DNA of 64,000 nt from an uncultured bacterium (GCA_948467735.1 CAOKFN010000019.1:17540-81539); one strand, 5' to 3'. Positions 39,781 through 48,419 are shown, counted from the first letter of the stretch. Notes: generated from the sequence alone by a model not told the origin. Translations and numbers: made by a program.

Positions 39781-39916
39781 AAGCCGCCAAAATGTCAGCC
39801 CGGCAGCACGAAGGGTAAAAGGGATGGAATAAATCCGATAGCAAGGCCGCTGTCCCCGCCGTTTTACCCGGGTCATGGGAACCCTTATGGGGACAGCTTT
39901 CATCTCTTGGCGGCAT
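39781..39916. ncRNA. Candidate structured RNA with possible pseudoknot
   Basis: Outer stem GCCGCCAA (39783-39790) with TTGGCGGC (39907-39914). Inside, GGGTAAAA pairs with TTTTACCC (39813-39820 / 39862-39869), enclosing two small stems, and GCTGTCCCC (39849-39857) can pair with GGGGACAGC (about 39889-39897). Plus-strand pieces AAAAGGGA, AAATCC, GCTGTCCCCGC resemble the core of a cobalamin riboswitch, but other required parts are missing. Confidence 0.4.
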
Positions 39917-39932
39917 AATTAATTCATCTGCA

Positions 39933-41798
39933 TTAACCCGAAAACTGCGAATTGTACAATTCCGCATAGAATCCCTTCCGGGCAAGCAGCGTCTCGTGGC
40001 TGCCCTGCTCGATAATGTTTCCGTCCTTCATGACAAGAATAATATCCGCCTCCTGAATGGTGGAAAGCCTGTGGGCCACAATAAAGCTGGTCCTTCCCTC
40101 CATCATTCTGGCAAAGGCATTCTGAATCCGAAGCTCCGTGCGGGTGTCGATGGAAGAGGTCGCCTCGTCCAATATCAGCATGGGCGGCAGGCACAGCATC
40201 ACTCTGGCAATACAGAGCAGCTGCTTCTGTCCTTGGGACAGACTGCCCCCATCCTCCGTAATCACAGTGTCATACCCCTCCGGCAGCCGCTTGATAAAGC
40301 TGTGGGCATGGGCCGCCTTGGCCGCCTGAATGATTTCCTCCTCCGAGGCGTCCCGCTTTCCCATGCGGATATTATCCCGAATGGTTCCGGCCCTCAGCCA
40401 AGTCTCCTGCAGCACCATACCGTAGCTGGTGCGCAGGCTGCCTCTGGTTATCTCACGGATATCCGTGCCGTCCACCCTGATCCTGCCGCTGTCCACATCA
40501 TAAAACCGCATCAGCAGATTGATCACCGTGGTTTTGCCGCATCCCGTGGGCCCCACAATGGCCACCCTCTGTCCGGGCTTCACTTCCAGATTAAAATTCT
40601 CAATCAGCTTCTTCTCAGGCACATAGCTGAAAGAGACGTTTTCCAGCGCCACGTTCCCCTCCGCATCCGTCAGCACAAGCGCGTTTTCGCTGTCCGGAAC
40701 CTGCGGCTCCTCATCGATAAGCTCGAAAATTCTTGCGGCGCATGCCAGCGCGTTCTGCAATTCCGTCACCACGCCGGAAATCTCATTAAAGGGCTTGGTA
40801 TACTGGTTGGCATAGCTCAAGAAGCAGGAAAGCCTTCCCACGCTGATACCTCCCCGAATTGCCACAAAGGCCCCGAAGATTCCCACCCCCGCGTACACAA
40901 GGCTGTTGACAAAACGCGTGGCCGGATTGGTGATGGAGGAAAAAAATATGGCTTTCAGAGAACATTTCTCCAATCTGCCGTTAATTTCCGCGAACTGCTC
41001 CCGCACCGCTTCCTCTCTGGAAAAGGTTTTCACAACCTTCTGATTGCCGATCATTTCCTCAATCAGCGAGGTCTGTTCCCCTCTGGTCTCTGACTGCAGC
41101 TTGAACATGGAATAGGTTCGGGTGGCAATAAATCTGGCCACAAGAAAGGATACGGGCGTAATGCAGATGACCACCAGCGCAATGGGCACATTGGTCGCCA
41201 GCATAAACAAAAGCGTCCCCAAAATGGTCAGCACCCCTGTAAAAAGCTGGGTAAATCCCATCAAAAGGCCGTCCGCAAAGGTATCCACATCGGCGACCAC
41301 CCGGCTCACAATATCGCCGTAGGCATGGGCGTCCAGATATTTTAGAGGAAGCTGTTCAATCCTTTGAAACGCATCCTCCCTGATATCCTTGACCACATGG
41401 TATGTGATGTGATTATTGCAGGTATTCATCACCCATTGGGCCGCCGCAGTGACCGCCATGGCAATCCCAATCTTAATCATCACGGAGAAAATCGCGTCAA
41501 AATCCACCGCCCCTTTTCCCACAAGCAAATCCACCGCGTCCCCTGTCAGGATGGGAATATAGAGAGTCAGCACAACCGTTACCGCCGCAAGGACAAGGGA
41601 CAATCCCACCATCAGCCAATATCTGCGGATATATCCCAGCACCTGCTTCAATGCCGCAATCTGACCCGCGCCTTTGGAAGATACTTTACCCTGCGCTGCA
41701 TTTCCCTGTTTTTTGTCCGCTGTCTTTCCCTGCTTTATATCTGCCGCGTTTCCTTGTTTTGTATGTGCCGCGCCGTCCTGTTTATTATCCGCTGCCAT
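39933..41798 (-). CDS. ABC exporter, permease-ATPase fusion, subunit 2
   Basis: A 621-aa half-exporter of the multidrug type: about six membrane helices (residues 55-350), then the ATPase with Walker A GPTGCGKT, the variant signature SLSQGQKQLL (LSQGQ instead of LSGGQ) and Walker B MLILDEATSSID. The canonical catalytic Glu is present. It starts with an N-terminal hydrophilic repeat (KQGNAAD-type, residues 6-37) not found in homologs. It is adjacent to the second half-exporter, with which it most likely forms a heterodimer. The substrate is unknown. Confidence 0.92.
   Translation of the reverse strand: MAADNKQDGAAHTKQGNAADIKQGKTADKKQGNAAQGKVSSKGAGQIAALKQVLGYIRRYWLMVGLSLVLAAVTVVLTLYIPILTGDAVDLLVGKGAVDFDAIFSVMIKIGIAMAVTAAAQWVMNTCNNHITYHVVKDIREDAFQRIEQLPLKYLDAHAYGDIVSRVVADVDTFADGLLMGFTQLFTGVLTILGTLLFMLATNVPIALVVICITPVSFLVARFIATRTYSMFKLQSETRGEQTSLIEEMIGNQKVVKTFSREEAVREQFAEINGRLEKCSLKAIFFSSITNPATRFVNSLVYAGVGIFGAFVAIRGGISVGRLSCFLSYANQYTKPFNEISGVVTELQNALACAARIFELIDEEPQVPDSENALVLTDAEGNVALENVSFSYVPEKKLIENFNLEVKPGQRVAIVGPTGCGKTTVINLLMRFYDVDSGRIRVDGTDIREITRGSLRTSYGMVLQETWLRAGTIRDNIRMGKRDASEEEIIQAAKAAHAHSFIKRLPEGYDTVITEDGGSLSQGQKQLLCIARVMLCLPPMLILDEATSSIDTRTELRIQNAFARMMEGRTSFIVAHRLSTIQEADIILVMKDGNIIEQGSHETLLARKGFYAELYNSQFSG
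41688..41783. repeat. In-frame 24-bp tandem repeats at the N-terminus of the ABC exporter
   Basis: Four 8-codon units (KQDGAAHT, KQGNAADI, KQGKTADK, KQGNAAQG) precede the first membrane helix. Confidence 0.85.
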
Positions 41799-41799
41799 G

Positions 41800-43611
41800 T
41801 TATCTGCCTCCTTCCTGCGGCCGCTTTTGAGCGCCGGGATTCCCTGCCGCCTTCAGCCGCTCCTCCGGATATTGGGAATAATAAATTTCCTGATATACCC
41901 CGCACTCAGCCAAAAGCTGCTCATGGGTTCCGATTCCCGCCATCTCGCCGTCGTCCAGCACAATAATCTTATCCGCATGACGAATAGAAGAGGCCCTCTG
42001 GGAGACGATAAACGTGGTGGTATCGCCCTCCAGCCTGCGCAGGGCGTCTCTGAGCTTGGCGTCCGTGGCATAGTCCAAGGCGGATGCGCTGTCGTCCAAA
42101 ATCAGAATCTCCGGCCTGCGCACCAAAGCTCTGGCAATGGTCAGCCTCTGCCTCTGGCCGCCGGACAGATTCCTGCCGCTCTGGGCAATTTCCCCATCCA
42201 GCCCGCCTTTTCCTTCCACCACCTCTTTTGCCTGCGCGGTTTCAATGGCCCCAAGCATCTCCTCGTCGCTGGCATCCGGTTTTCCCCATTGCAGGTTGCT
42301 GCGGATGGTTCCCTTGAAAAGCACCGCCTTCTGGGGCACCACGCCCACACGGCCCCGAAGCTCCCCTTCCGGCATCTGCCGGATATCCCTGCCTTCCAGC
42401 CGCACCGCTCCTTTGGTCACAGGATAAAAGCCGGGAATCAGATTGACAAGGGAGGATTTGCCGGAGCCTGTGCCGCCGATAACTCCCACCGTCTCTCCCT
42501 TCTCCACGGCAAAGCTGATTTCGTGAAGAGTTTCCGCCCCCGCCCCCGCATAAGTAAGCGAAACATTGTCAAACTGCAAAAAAGGCGCCGACACTCTGCC
42601 CTCCGGCATTTCCCCCTTCTTTGACACAGCCTCCGCCCCATACGACGGCAAAGCCTCCGCCGGACTGCCGTTTTGAATCTCGAACACGCCTGCCACGCGG
42701 TCCGCGCAGGCCAACGCCTTGGTGATGGTGATAATCAGATTCGCCAGCTTCACAAGCTCCACCAGAATCTGAGACATATAATTGATAATGGCGACCACCT
42801 CGCCCTGACTTAAATTCCCGATGTTCACCTGAACGGCCCCGATGTAAATCAAAATAATAATGGCGCCGTTCACCACGCAGAACGTCACCGGATTCATCAC
42901 GGCGCTGATTTTTCCCACGAAAATCTGGCTGTCCGCCAGCGCTTTCGTGAAACCCATGAACCGTTCTTCCTCTTCCTTCTCCTGATGGAAGGCGCGGATG
43001 ACACGAACCCCCGTGAGATTCTCCCTTGTGACCCCCAGCACTTTGTCAAGACCGGACTGCACCTTTTTATACAAAGGCATGGTCCACATCATGATGCCGA
43101 ATACCACGACGGCAAGCAGAGGGATGGCCGCCACAAATACCAGCGCGCTTTTCCCATCGATGGTAAAAGCCATAATCATTGCGCCAAAGACGATAATGGG
43201 CGAACGCAGGAACAGACGGAGCACCATATTGACGCCGGACTGCACCTGATTGATATCGCTGGTCATGCGGGTAATCATGGTTGACGTGCCCACCCTGTCT
43301 ATGTTGGTAAAATCCAATCCCTGTATGTGGTCAAATAACGCCTGCCGCAGCTTGGTGGAAAATCCCACCGCCGCCTTGGCCGCAAAAAACTGGGCCGTGA
43401 TGGAAGATACCAGCCCCACTACCGCTAACGTGATCAGACAGATTCCCATTTTCCCGATATATCCCATATCGGCCTGCCCGATTCCCTTGTCGATAATATT
43501 GGCCATCACAAGAGGAACCAGCAGTTCAAAAAAGGCCTCCAGCAGCTTAAAAAGCGGCGCCAGAACGGACTCTTTTTTATAATCCTTCAGAAATTTCATC
43601 AATCTTTTCAT
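41800..43611 (-). CDS. ABC exporter, permease-ATPase fusion, subunit 1
   Basis: A 603-aa half-exporter ending one base before the start region of its partner, which overlaps in operon. Six membrane helices occupy residues about 15-320. The ATPase has Walker A GGTGSGKSS, the standard signature NLSGGQRQRLTIARAL and Walker B ILILDDSASALD, where the catalytic Glu is replaced by Asp. Together with the LSQGQ signature of the partner this makes one active and one degenerate site, the usual plan of heterodimeric multidrug exporters (BmrCD/LmrCD-like). Confidence 0.92.
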   Translation of the reverse strand: MKRLMKFLKDYKKESVLAPLFKLLEAFFELLVPLVMANIIDKGIGQADMGYIGKMGICLITLAVVGLVSSITAQFFAAKAAVGFSTKLRQALFDHIQGLDFTNIDRVGTSTMITRMTSDINQVQSGVNMVLRLFLRSPIIVFGAMIMAFTIDGKSALVFVAAIPLLAVVVFGIMMWTMPLYKKVQSGLDKVLGVTRENLTGVRVIRAFHQEKEEEERFMGFTKALADSQIFVGKISAVMNPVTFCVVNGAIIILIYIGAVQVNIGNLSQGEVVAIINYMSQILVELVKLANLIITITKALACADRVAGVFEIQNGSPAEALPSYGAEAVSKKGEMPEGRVSAPFLQFDNVSLTYAGAGAETLHEISFAVEKGETVGVIGGTGSGKSSLVNLIPGFYPVTKGAVRLEGRDIRQMPEGELRGRVGVVPQKAVLFKGTIRSNLQWGKPDASDEEMLGAIETAQAKEVVEGKGGLDGEIAQSGRNLSGGQRQRLTIARALVRRPEILILDDSASALDYATDAKLRDALRRLEGDTTTFIVSQRASSIRHADKIIVLDDGEMAGIGTHEQLLAECGVYQEIYYSQYPEERLKAAGNPGAQKRPQEGGR

Positions 43612-43654
43612 TGCTTTGCTCCTGCCCGTTAAAAGCGGGCGTCCCGTTATGATA

Positions 43655-43790
43655 ATAAATCTTTCTTTGAGGTTAAATACCTCCCGGCATTCGCCAAGTC
43701 AGCCATGTTGACTTTATGCTCAAGCCAGCCATGGGTCGGCTTTGCAGGCGCGGCACAAAGCCGGCTGTTCCGGCCCTTCCGTCCCCGGAC
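43655..43790. repeat. Dispersed repeat copy at the end of the PPTase gene
   Basis: On the minus strand GCTGGCTTGAGCATAAAGTC and GCTGACTTGGCGAATGCCGG lie in the same order as at 20.7 kb. The repeat includes the last ~15 codons and the stop of the PPTase gene. Confidence 0.55.
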
Positions 43791-44718
43791 GGTAACGGCA
43801 GACCGACAGACTGTACCCGCCAATTTCCTCATACTCTTCCCAAATCAGCTCTCTGCTGCCGGGCGGCGGCACCCCCGGCAGCAGATTCACCCCCACAGCG
43901 CCGGGAATCCCTTCCCCTGTCAGCTTTCCATAGGCTTCCTTCCTTGCCCATAGCCTGAAAAAAAACGCCTCGTCATCCTGCCTGCTCCGAAACAGGGCGG
44001 CCTCCTCCTTGGAGAAAAACCTATCGGCAATCCGTTCCCTGCCGCGTTTCCCATGCTGCTGGATATCCGCCCCTATTTCACTTAGAGACAGCGCGCAGAA
44101 CACATAATTTCCGGAATGGGATAGATTAAAAAAGAAAGGAAGCTCTTGAAAATATGGTTTTCCGTTTTTCCCATATCGGTAAAAAACAGAACACGGCGCT
44201 GAAATCATCTCCATGGCCTGCGATACCGTATATTGAGTCAGTTCATGTTTCATATATTGGCAGGCTGGATTCTGCTTGTCGGTGCCGCCTGCCGCTTTTG
44301 CCTGCTGCCCGCCGCCATTCTCCGGCATTTCCTGCACGGTCAGCTCCCTGCCGCCGCTCACCGCCGCTTCCCGCACTGACGGCTCACCGCCGCTCACCGC
44401 CGCTTCCTGTACGACCAGCTCACCGCCGCTCACCGCCGCTTCCTGCACGGTCAGTTCACCGCCGCTCACCGCCGCTTCCTGCACGGTCAGCTCCCTGCCG
44501 CCGCTCCGCACTGCTTCCTGTACGGCCAGCTGCAGCAGCAGGCCTGCGCCGAGGCTGGCCGCCCTCGCCCTGCCCGTCCTCATGCGCTCCGCCCTGCCGC
44601 GCCGTTCGGAATCCACTTTTAGAAACGCTTCCTCCATAAGCCGCCCGCCGCTTTCTTCCGCCAGAAATTCTTCGATGGAAAGGAGATATCTTCTCTCCCT
44701 CCCTCCCGCATGTTCCAT
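43720..44718 (-). CDS. 4'-phosphopantetheinyl transferase (Sfp type) with repeat insertion
   Basis: A 332-aa Sfp-type PPTase, which transfers phosphopantetheine from CoA to carrier proteins. Core motifs are FNLSHSGNYVFCALS, IGADIQQHG (Mg-binding Asp) and FFFRLWARKEAYGKLTGEG, with the KEAxxK signature. Typical Sfp proteins are 220-240 aa. The excess is an N-terminal region with five or so 12-residue repeats (ELTVQEAAVSGG). The C-terminal ~15 codons come from a dispersed repeat. There is no neighbouring NRPS/PKS. Start 44718 has GGGG upstream. The ABC exporter genes follow. Confidence 0.88.
   Translation of the reverse strand: MEHAGGRERRYLLSIEEFLAEESGGRLMEEAFLKVDSERRGRAERMRTGRARAASLGAGLLLQLAVQEAVRSGGRELTVQEAAVSGGELTVQEAAVSGGELVVQEAAVSGGEPSVREAAVSGGRELTVQEMPENGGGQQAKAAGGTDKQNPACQYMKHELTQYTVSQAMEMISAPCSVFYRYGKNGKPYFQELPFFFNLSHSGNYVFCALSLSEIGADIQQHGKRGRERIADRFFSKEEAALFRSRQDDEAFFFRLWARKEAYGKLTGEGIPGAVGVNLLPGVPPPGSRELIWEEYEEIGGYSLSVCRYRPGTEGPEQPALCRACKADPWLA
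44329..44533. repeat. In-frame 36-bp tandem repeats in the PPTase gene
   Basis: About five units of twelve codons (ELTVQEAAVSGG-type; variants ELVV, EPSVREAAVSGG, RELTVQEMPENG). Adjacent units differ at a few bases only, pointing to recent expansion. Confidence 0.9.
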
Positions 44719-44844
44719 ATTTACACCCCTATGCCCGCCCTCGGCGGACAACAATTCATGACAATAAAATTCTGCTCTTGAATTCTACTGTATGGAAGTT
44801 TACCTCCAAACTTCCCTCCCGCCGGGACGGCGTCCATTCCTTCT

Positions 44845-46641
44845 TTACTCCGCAATGCGCAGATGAAGCTCTTCCAGCTGTTTTTCATCCACCGTATTCG
44901 GCGCTTCCGACATGAGACAGGAGGCGTCCTTTACTTTCGGGAACGCAATCACCTCCCGGATATTCTCCGCCTTCACCAAAAGCATCACAAAACGATCCAG
45001 CCCGATTGCCAGCCCCGCATGGGGCGGAACGCCGTATTTAAAGGCATCCATCAAAAAGCCGAACTGCTCGTAAGCCTTTTCCTTTGTAAAGCCAAGGGCC
45101 TCGAACATTCTCTCCTGAACATCGCTCTGGAAGATTCTCACGCTGCCGCCTCCCAGCTCCACGCCGTTGAGCACAATATCATACGCCTTCGCCCGCACCC
45201 TGCCCGGCTCCGTCTCCAACAGCTCCAAGTCTTCTTCCATGGGCATGGTAAAGGGATGATGCATGGCCACATACCGCTCTTCCTCATCGCTCCACTCAAA
45301 CTGCGGGAACTCCGTCACCCACAGGAAATGAAACTGATTATCGTCGATGAGCCCCAGCTGCTTCGCCAGCTCCACCCGCAGGGCGCCCAGCACGGACCAG
45401 ACAATTTTCAAGCGGTCCGCGGCAAATAAAAGCAAATCCCCCGGCGCCCCGCCCATGGTTTCCACAAGAGCCTTCAGCTCCTCCTCCGACATAAATTTGG
45501 CAAAAGAGGATTTATAACTGCCGTCCGGCATCACGCAAAGATACGCCAGTCCCTTTGCCCCATACCCTTTGGCAAATTCCACCAGAGCGTCTATTTTCTT
45601 TCTTGGCATTTCCGCCTGTCCCTTGACATTGATGCCCCTGACGCTGCCCCCTGCGTCCAGCGCCCCGGTGAACACGGCGAACCCGCAGTTTTTCACCGCC
45701 TCGGATACATCCGTCAATTCCATGCCGAAACGGGTATCCGGCTTGTCGGAACCATAACGGTTCATCGCCTCGTCCCAAGTCATGCGCTCAATGGGAAGCT
45801 TCACCTCCAAGCCGATGGCTTCTTTACATACGGAGGCAATCATGCGCTCCGTGGCGTCAATCACATCGTCCACATCCACAAAGGACATTTCCAAATCCAC
45901 CTGCGTAAACTCCGGCTGCCTGTCCGCGCGCAGATCCTCATCCCGAAAACATTTTGCAATCTGAAAATACCTGTCATATCCCGAACACATCAAAAGCTGC
46001 TTGAAAATCTGGGGCGACTGGGGCAGCGCATAAAAAGTACCCGGATGCACGCGGCTGGGCACCAGATAATCCCTCGCTCCCTCCGGCGTGGATTTATTTA
46101 AAATCGGCGTCTCAATCTCCAAAAAACCTTCCTTGGTCAAAAAGCTGCGGATTGCCGCCGTAATGCCGCTGCGCAGCATCAAATTTTTCTGTAGATCAGG
46201 CCTGCGCAGGTCAAGATAACGATATTTCAGCCGAAGCTCCTCCTTGGTCTTGGAATCGGCTTCAATGGGAAAAGGCGGCGTCTCCGCCTCGGACAAAATG
46301 CGCAGCTCCTCCGCATGAATCTCGATTTCTCCGGTGGCCAGATTCTCATTGACCGCATTTTTGTCCTCCGCCCCCGCGCGCCGCTCCACTCTGCCCTTCA
46401 CGGCAGCTACAAACTCGCTGCGCAGCTTTCCCGCTTTCGCGAAAATCTCCGACCCGCACTCCTTTTCCTCAAAAATAATCTGTAAAATGCCCGCCCTGTC
46501 ACGGAGATCCACAAAAATAAGGCCTCCCTTATTCCTCTGCTTCTGCACCCATCCCATCACTGTGACGGTTTCGCCCACATTTGCCGCGGAAAGCTCCCCG
46601 CATCGATGGGTCCTCTTTAAACCCTTCATTGACTCTGCCAT
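44845..46641 (-). CDS. aspS: Aspartyl-tRNA synthetase
   Basis: A 598-aa class II synthetase of the bacterial type. The anticodon-binding OB fold is residues about 15-105 (GETVTVMGWVQKQRNKGGLI, then FVDLRDRAGILQIIF). Motif 2 is FRDEDLRADRQPEFTQVD, the GAD insertion follows (about 285-420), and motif 3 is AGLAIGLDRFVMLL. ATG 46641 follows GGAGG by five bases. It is co-oriented with hisS across a 390-base gap containing three hairpin repeats. Downstream is an inverted repeat without T-run (about 44795-44816). Confidence 0.96.
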   Translation of the reverse strand: MAESMKGLKRTHRCGELSAANVGETVTVMGWVQKQRNKGGLIFVDLRDRAGILQIIFEEKECGSEIFAKAGKLRSEFVAAVKGRVERRAGAEDKNAVNENLATGEIEIHAEELRILSEAETPPFPIEADSKTKEELRLKYRYLDLRRPDLQKNLMLRSGITAAIRSFLTKEGFLEIETPILNKSTPEGARDYLVPSRVHPGTFYALPQSPQIFKQLLMCSGYDRYFQIAKCFRDEDLRADRQPEFTQVDLEMSFVDVDDVIDATERMIASVCKEAIGLEVKLPIERMTWDEAMNRYGSDKPDTRFGMELTDVSEAVKNCGFAVFTGALDAGGSVRGINVKGQAEMPRKKIDALVEFAKGYGAKGLAYLCVMPDGSYKSSFAKFMSEEELKALVETMGGAPGDLLLFAADRLKIVWSVLGALRVELAKQLGLIDDNQFHFLWVTEFPQFEWSDEEERYVAMHHPFTMPMEEDLELLETEPGRVRAKAYDIVLNGVELGGGSVRIFQSDVQERMFEALGFTKEKAYEQFGFLMDAFKYGVPPHAGLAIGLDRFVMLLVKAENIREVIAFPKVKDASCLMSEAPNTVDEKQLEELHLRIAE

Positions 46642-47033
46642 CGTTTCCTCCATCCTAGTTCCGTCTCTCCACTACAGCGCCCATAAGGGGAAGAAAATTT
46701 CATCTGCATAATGCGCAGCTGAAATTTCCTTCCGGGCGCTTCCGTTCCGAGACTGTTTTAGTTTCATTTTTCCAGTTCCGTCTCTCCTCTACAGCGCCCC
46801 TAGGGGGAAGAAAATTTCATCTGTATAGGGCACAACTGAAATTTCCTTTCGGGCGCTTTCGTTTCGAGACTGTTTTTTATTCCAGTTCCGTCTCTTTTAT
46901 TCCAGTTCCGTCTCTCCACTACAGCGCCCATAAGGGGAAGAAAATTTCATCTGTATAGGGCACAGCTGAAATTTCCTTCCGGGCGCTTCCGTTCCGAGAC
47001 TGTTTTAGTTTCATTTTTCCAGGTTCGTCTCTC
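46642..47033. other. hisS-aspS intergenic region with repeats
   Basis: About 390 bases filled almost entirely by three copies of the hairpin repeat and truncated pieces. No promoter is evident between them, so hisS and aspS may share a transcript. Confidence 0.7.
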
Positions 47034-47045
47034 TTATTCCGGTTC
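46656..47045. repeat. Cluster of hairpin repeats between hisS and aspS
   Basis: Copies at 46656-46759, 46773-46878 and 46903-47005, plus truncated pieces at 46883-46902 and about 47019-47045. Each runs AGTTCCGTCTC ... GCGCCC ... AAATTTCATCTG ... CAGCTGAAATTT ... GGGCGC ... CGAGACTG. The last piece provides the final HisS codons (ending KTKTEPE). Confidence 0.92.
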
Positions 47046-48317
47046 CGTCTTTGTTTTATTTTTTAAGGATTCCTTGTAGAATTCCTCGAATACTTCATAG
47101 CCTTCCGCCATGAGCTTTTCTTTCTGGAATTTCTTGTTTTTGTTCATGTGGACGACCAAGACCTGCGTGCCGTCCCTGCGGGCCTCCTGCGCCTTGGCGA
47201 TCACGTCGCAGAGCGCCTGCCCGGTTACACCCTTCTCTACCAGATATGCGGCCATTTTGGGCTTGCCCGGCACTTGGAAGCCTTTTTCCATTAAGAGCAT
47301 GATAATGCGCTCAAAGCCGATGGAAAATCCGCAGGCGGGCACATCGTTTCCAGTAAATCGGCCCACCATCTTGTCGTACCTGCCGCCGCCCCCGCAGCTG
47401 CCGCCGTATTCGGGAATGGCAATCTCATAGATGGTTCCCGTGTAATAAGACATGCCGCGCACCAGCGAAGGGTCAAATACCACCTCAAAATCACTGCTTT
47501 TCGCAGCCCGGACGCTGTCCATAATTTCCTGTAAGTTACCTGCGACGGAGCTGTCCAGCACCCCCTCCAGAACCTCTCCCAGATAAGCTATGCCATTCTC
47601 CGCCTGTTCCAGCCCCCGGTACAGGCCCAGATACTTGTCAACCCATTCTTTGTCATAACCGCTTTTTAGCAGTTCCGATTCCACGCCCTCCAAGCCGATT
47701 TTGTCCATCTTGTCAAGAATAATGAACACGCTGTCATGAACCTCTTCCGGAAAACCGCTGTAGGATGCCATGGCTTTCAACAGCCTCCTGTCATTGATGC
47801 GGATTTGAAACCCTTGAAAACCCAGTCTGCCCAGCGTAGCGGCGGCGGCCAGAAGCAGCTCGATCTCCGCCAGATTGGATGCCTCCCCGAAGATATCTAT
47901 GTCGCACTGCATGAACTGACGGTATCGCCCCCTCTGGGGCTGTTCCGCCCTCCACACATTTCCTATCTGCAGCGCCTTAAAGGGCGAAGGAAGCTGGGCC
48001 GAATTCTTGGAATAATACCGCACCAGCGGAACGGTCAAATCATAGCGCAGGCCGCTGTCCACCACATCCTCTTCCTTTGACGCATCCGCCAGATTCAGTT
48101 TTTCCCCGCGCTTTAAAATCTTATATATCAACTTCTCATTATCGCCGCCCTGCTTATTGGTCAGGTTCGCAATGTTCTCCACACAGGGGGTCTCAATGGA
48201 ATGAAAACCAAACCCGCCATATGTTTCTTTAATCACGCCGATCACATAATCCCGAATCCGCATTTCTTCCGGCAGAATATCCTTCATGCCCCTCATAGGT
48301 TCCTTTTTCAGTGCCAT
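47034..48317 (-). CDS. hisS: Histidyl-tRNA synthetase
   Basis: A 427-aa class II synthetase. N-terminal MRGMKDILPEE (motif 1 region), motif 2 NVWRAEQPQRGRYRQFMQCD (in parts), the HisA motif SLVRGMSYYTGTIYEIAI (in parts) and motif 3 ACGFSIGFERIIM, followed by an anticodon-binding domain. The C-terminal tail (KNKTKTEPE) lies in repeat DNA. The start has GGAAGGAGAGG upstream and there is a good promoter about 80 bases further. Confidence 0.96.
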   Translation of the reverse strand: MALKKEPMRGMKDILPEEMRIRDYVIGVIKETYGGFGFHSIETPCVENIANLTNKQGGDNEKLIYKILKRGEKLNLADASKEEDVVDSGLRYDLTVPLVRYYSKNSAQLPSPFKALQIGNVWRAEQPQRGRYRQFMQCDIDIFGEASNLAEIELLLAAAATLGRLGFQGFQIRINDRRLLKAMASYSGFPEEVHDSVFIILDKMDKIGLEGVESELLKSGYDKEWVDKYLGLYRGLEQAENGIAYLGEVLEGVLDSSVAGNLQEIMDSVRAAKSSDFEVVFDPSLVRGMSYYTGTIYEIAIPEYGGSCGGGGRYDKMVGRFTGNDVPACGFSIGFERIIMLLMEKGFQVPGKPKMAAYLVEKGVTGQALCDVIAKAQEARRDGTQVLVVHMNKNKKFQKEKLMAEGYEVFEEFYKESLKNKTKTEPE

Positions 48318-48390
48318 GTTTCCTCTCCTTCCGTTTTTGTATTCCTTAACATTTTCTCAGCGAAGCTATGAAATGTTTTTCTTTCGTCTT

Positions 48391-48419
48391 ATGATATATT
48401 TTTTTACGTCGGCTGTCAA
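48391..48419 (-). promoter_or_regulatory. Promoter of the hisS-aspS operon
   Basis: On the minus strand TTGACA, a 17-bp spacer and TATCAT. Confidence 0.75.

Noticed and set aside
43620..43640. Small hairpin CCCG/CGGG before the ABC exporter start
   Set aside because: Too short and without a T-run to be called a terminator or attenuator.
44154..44761. Long plus-strand frames opposite the PPTase repeats
   Set aside because: They mirror the GC-rich 36-bp repeats of the real minus-strand gene and have no ribosome binding sites.
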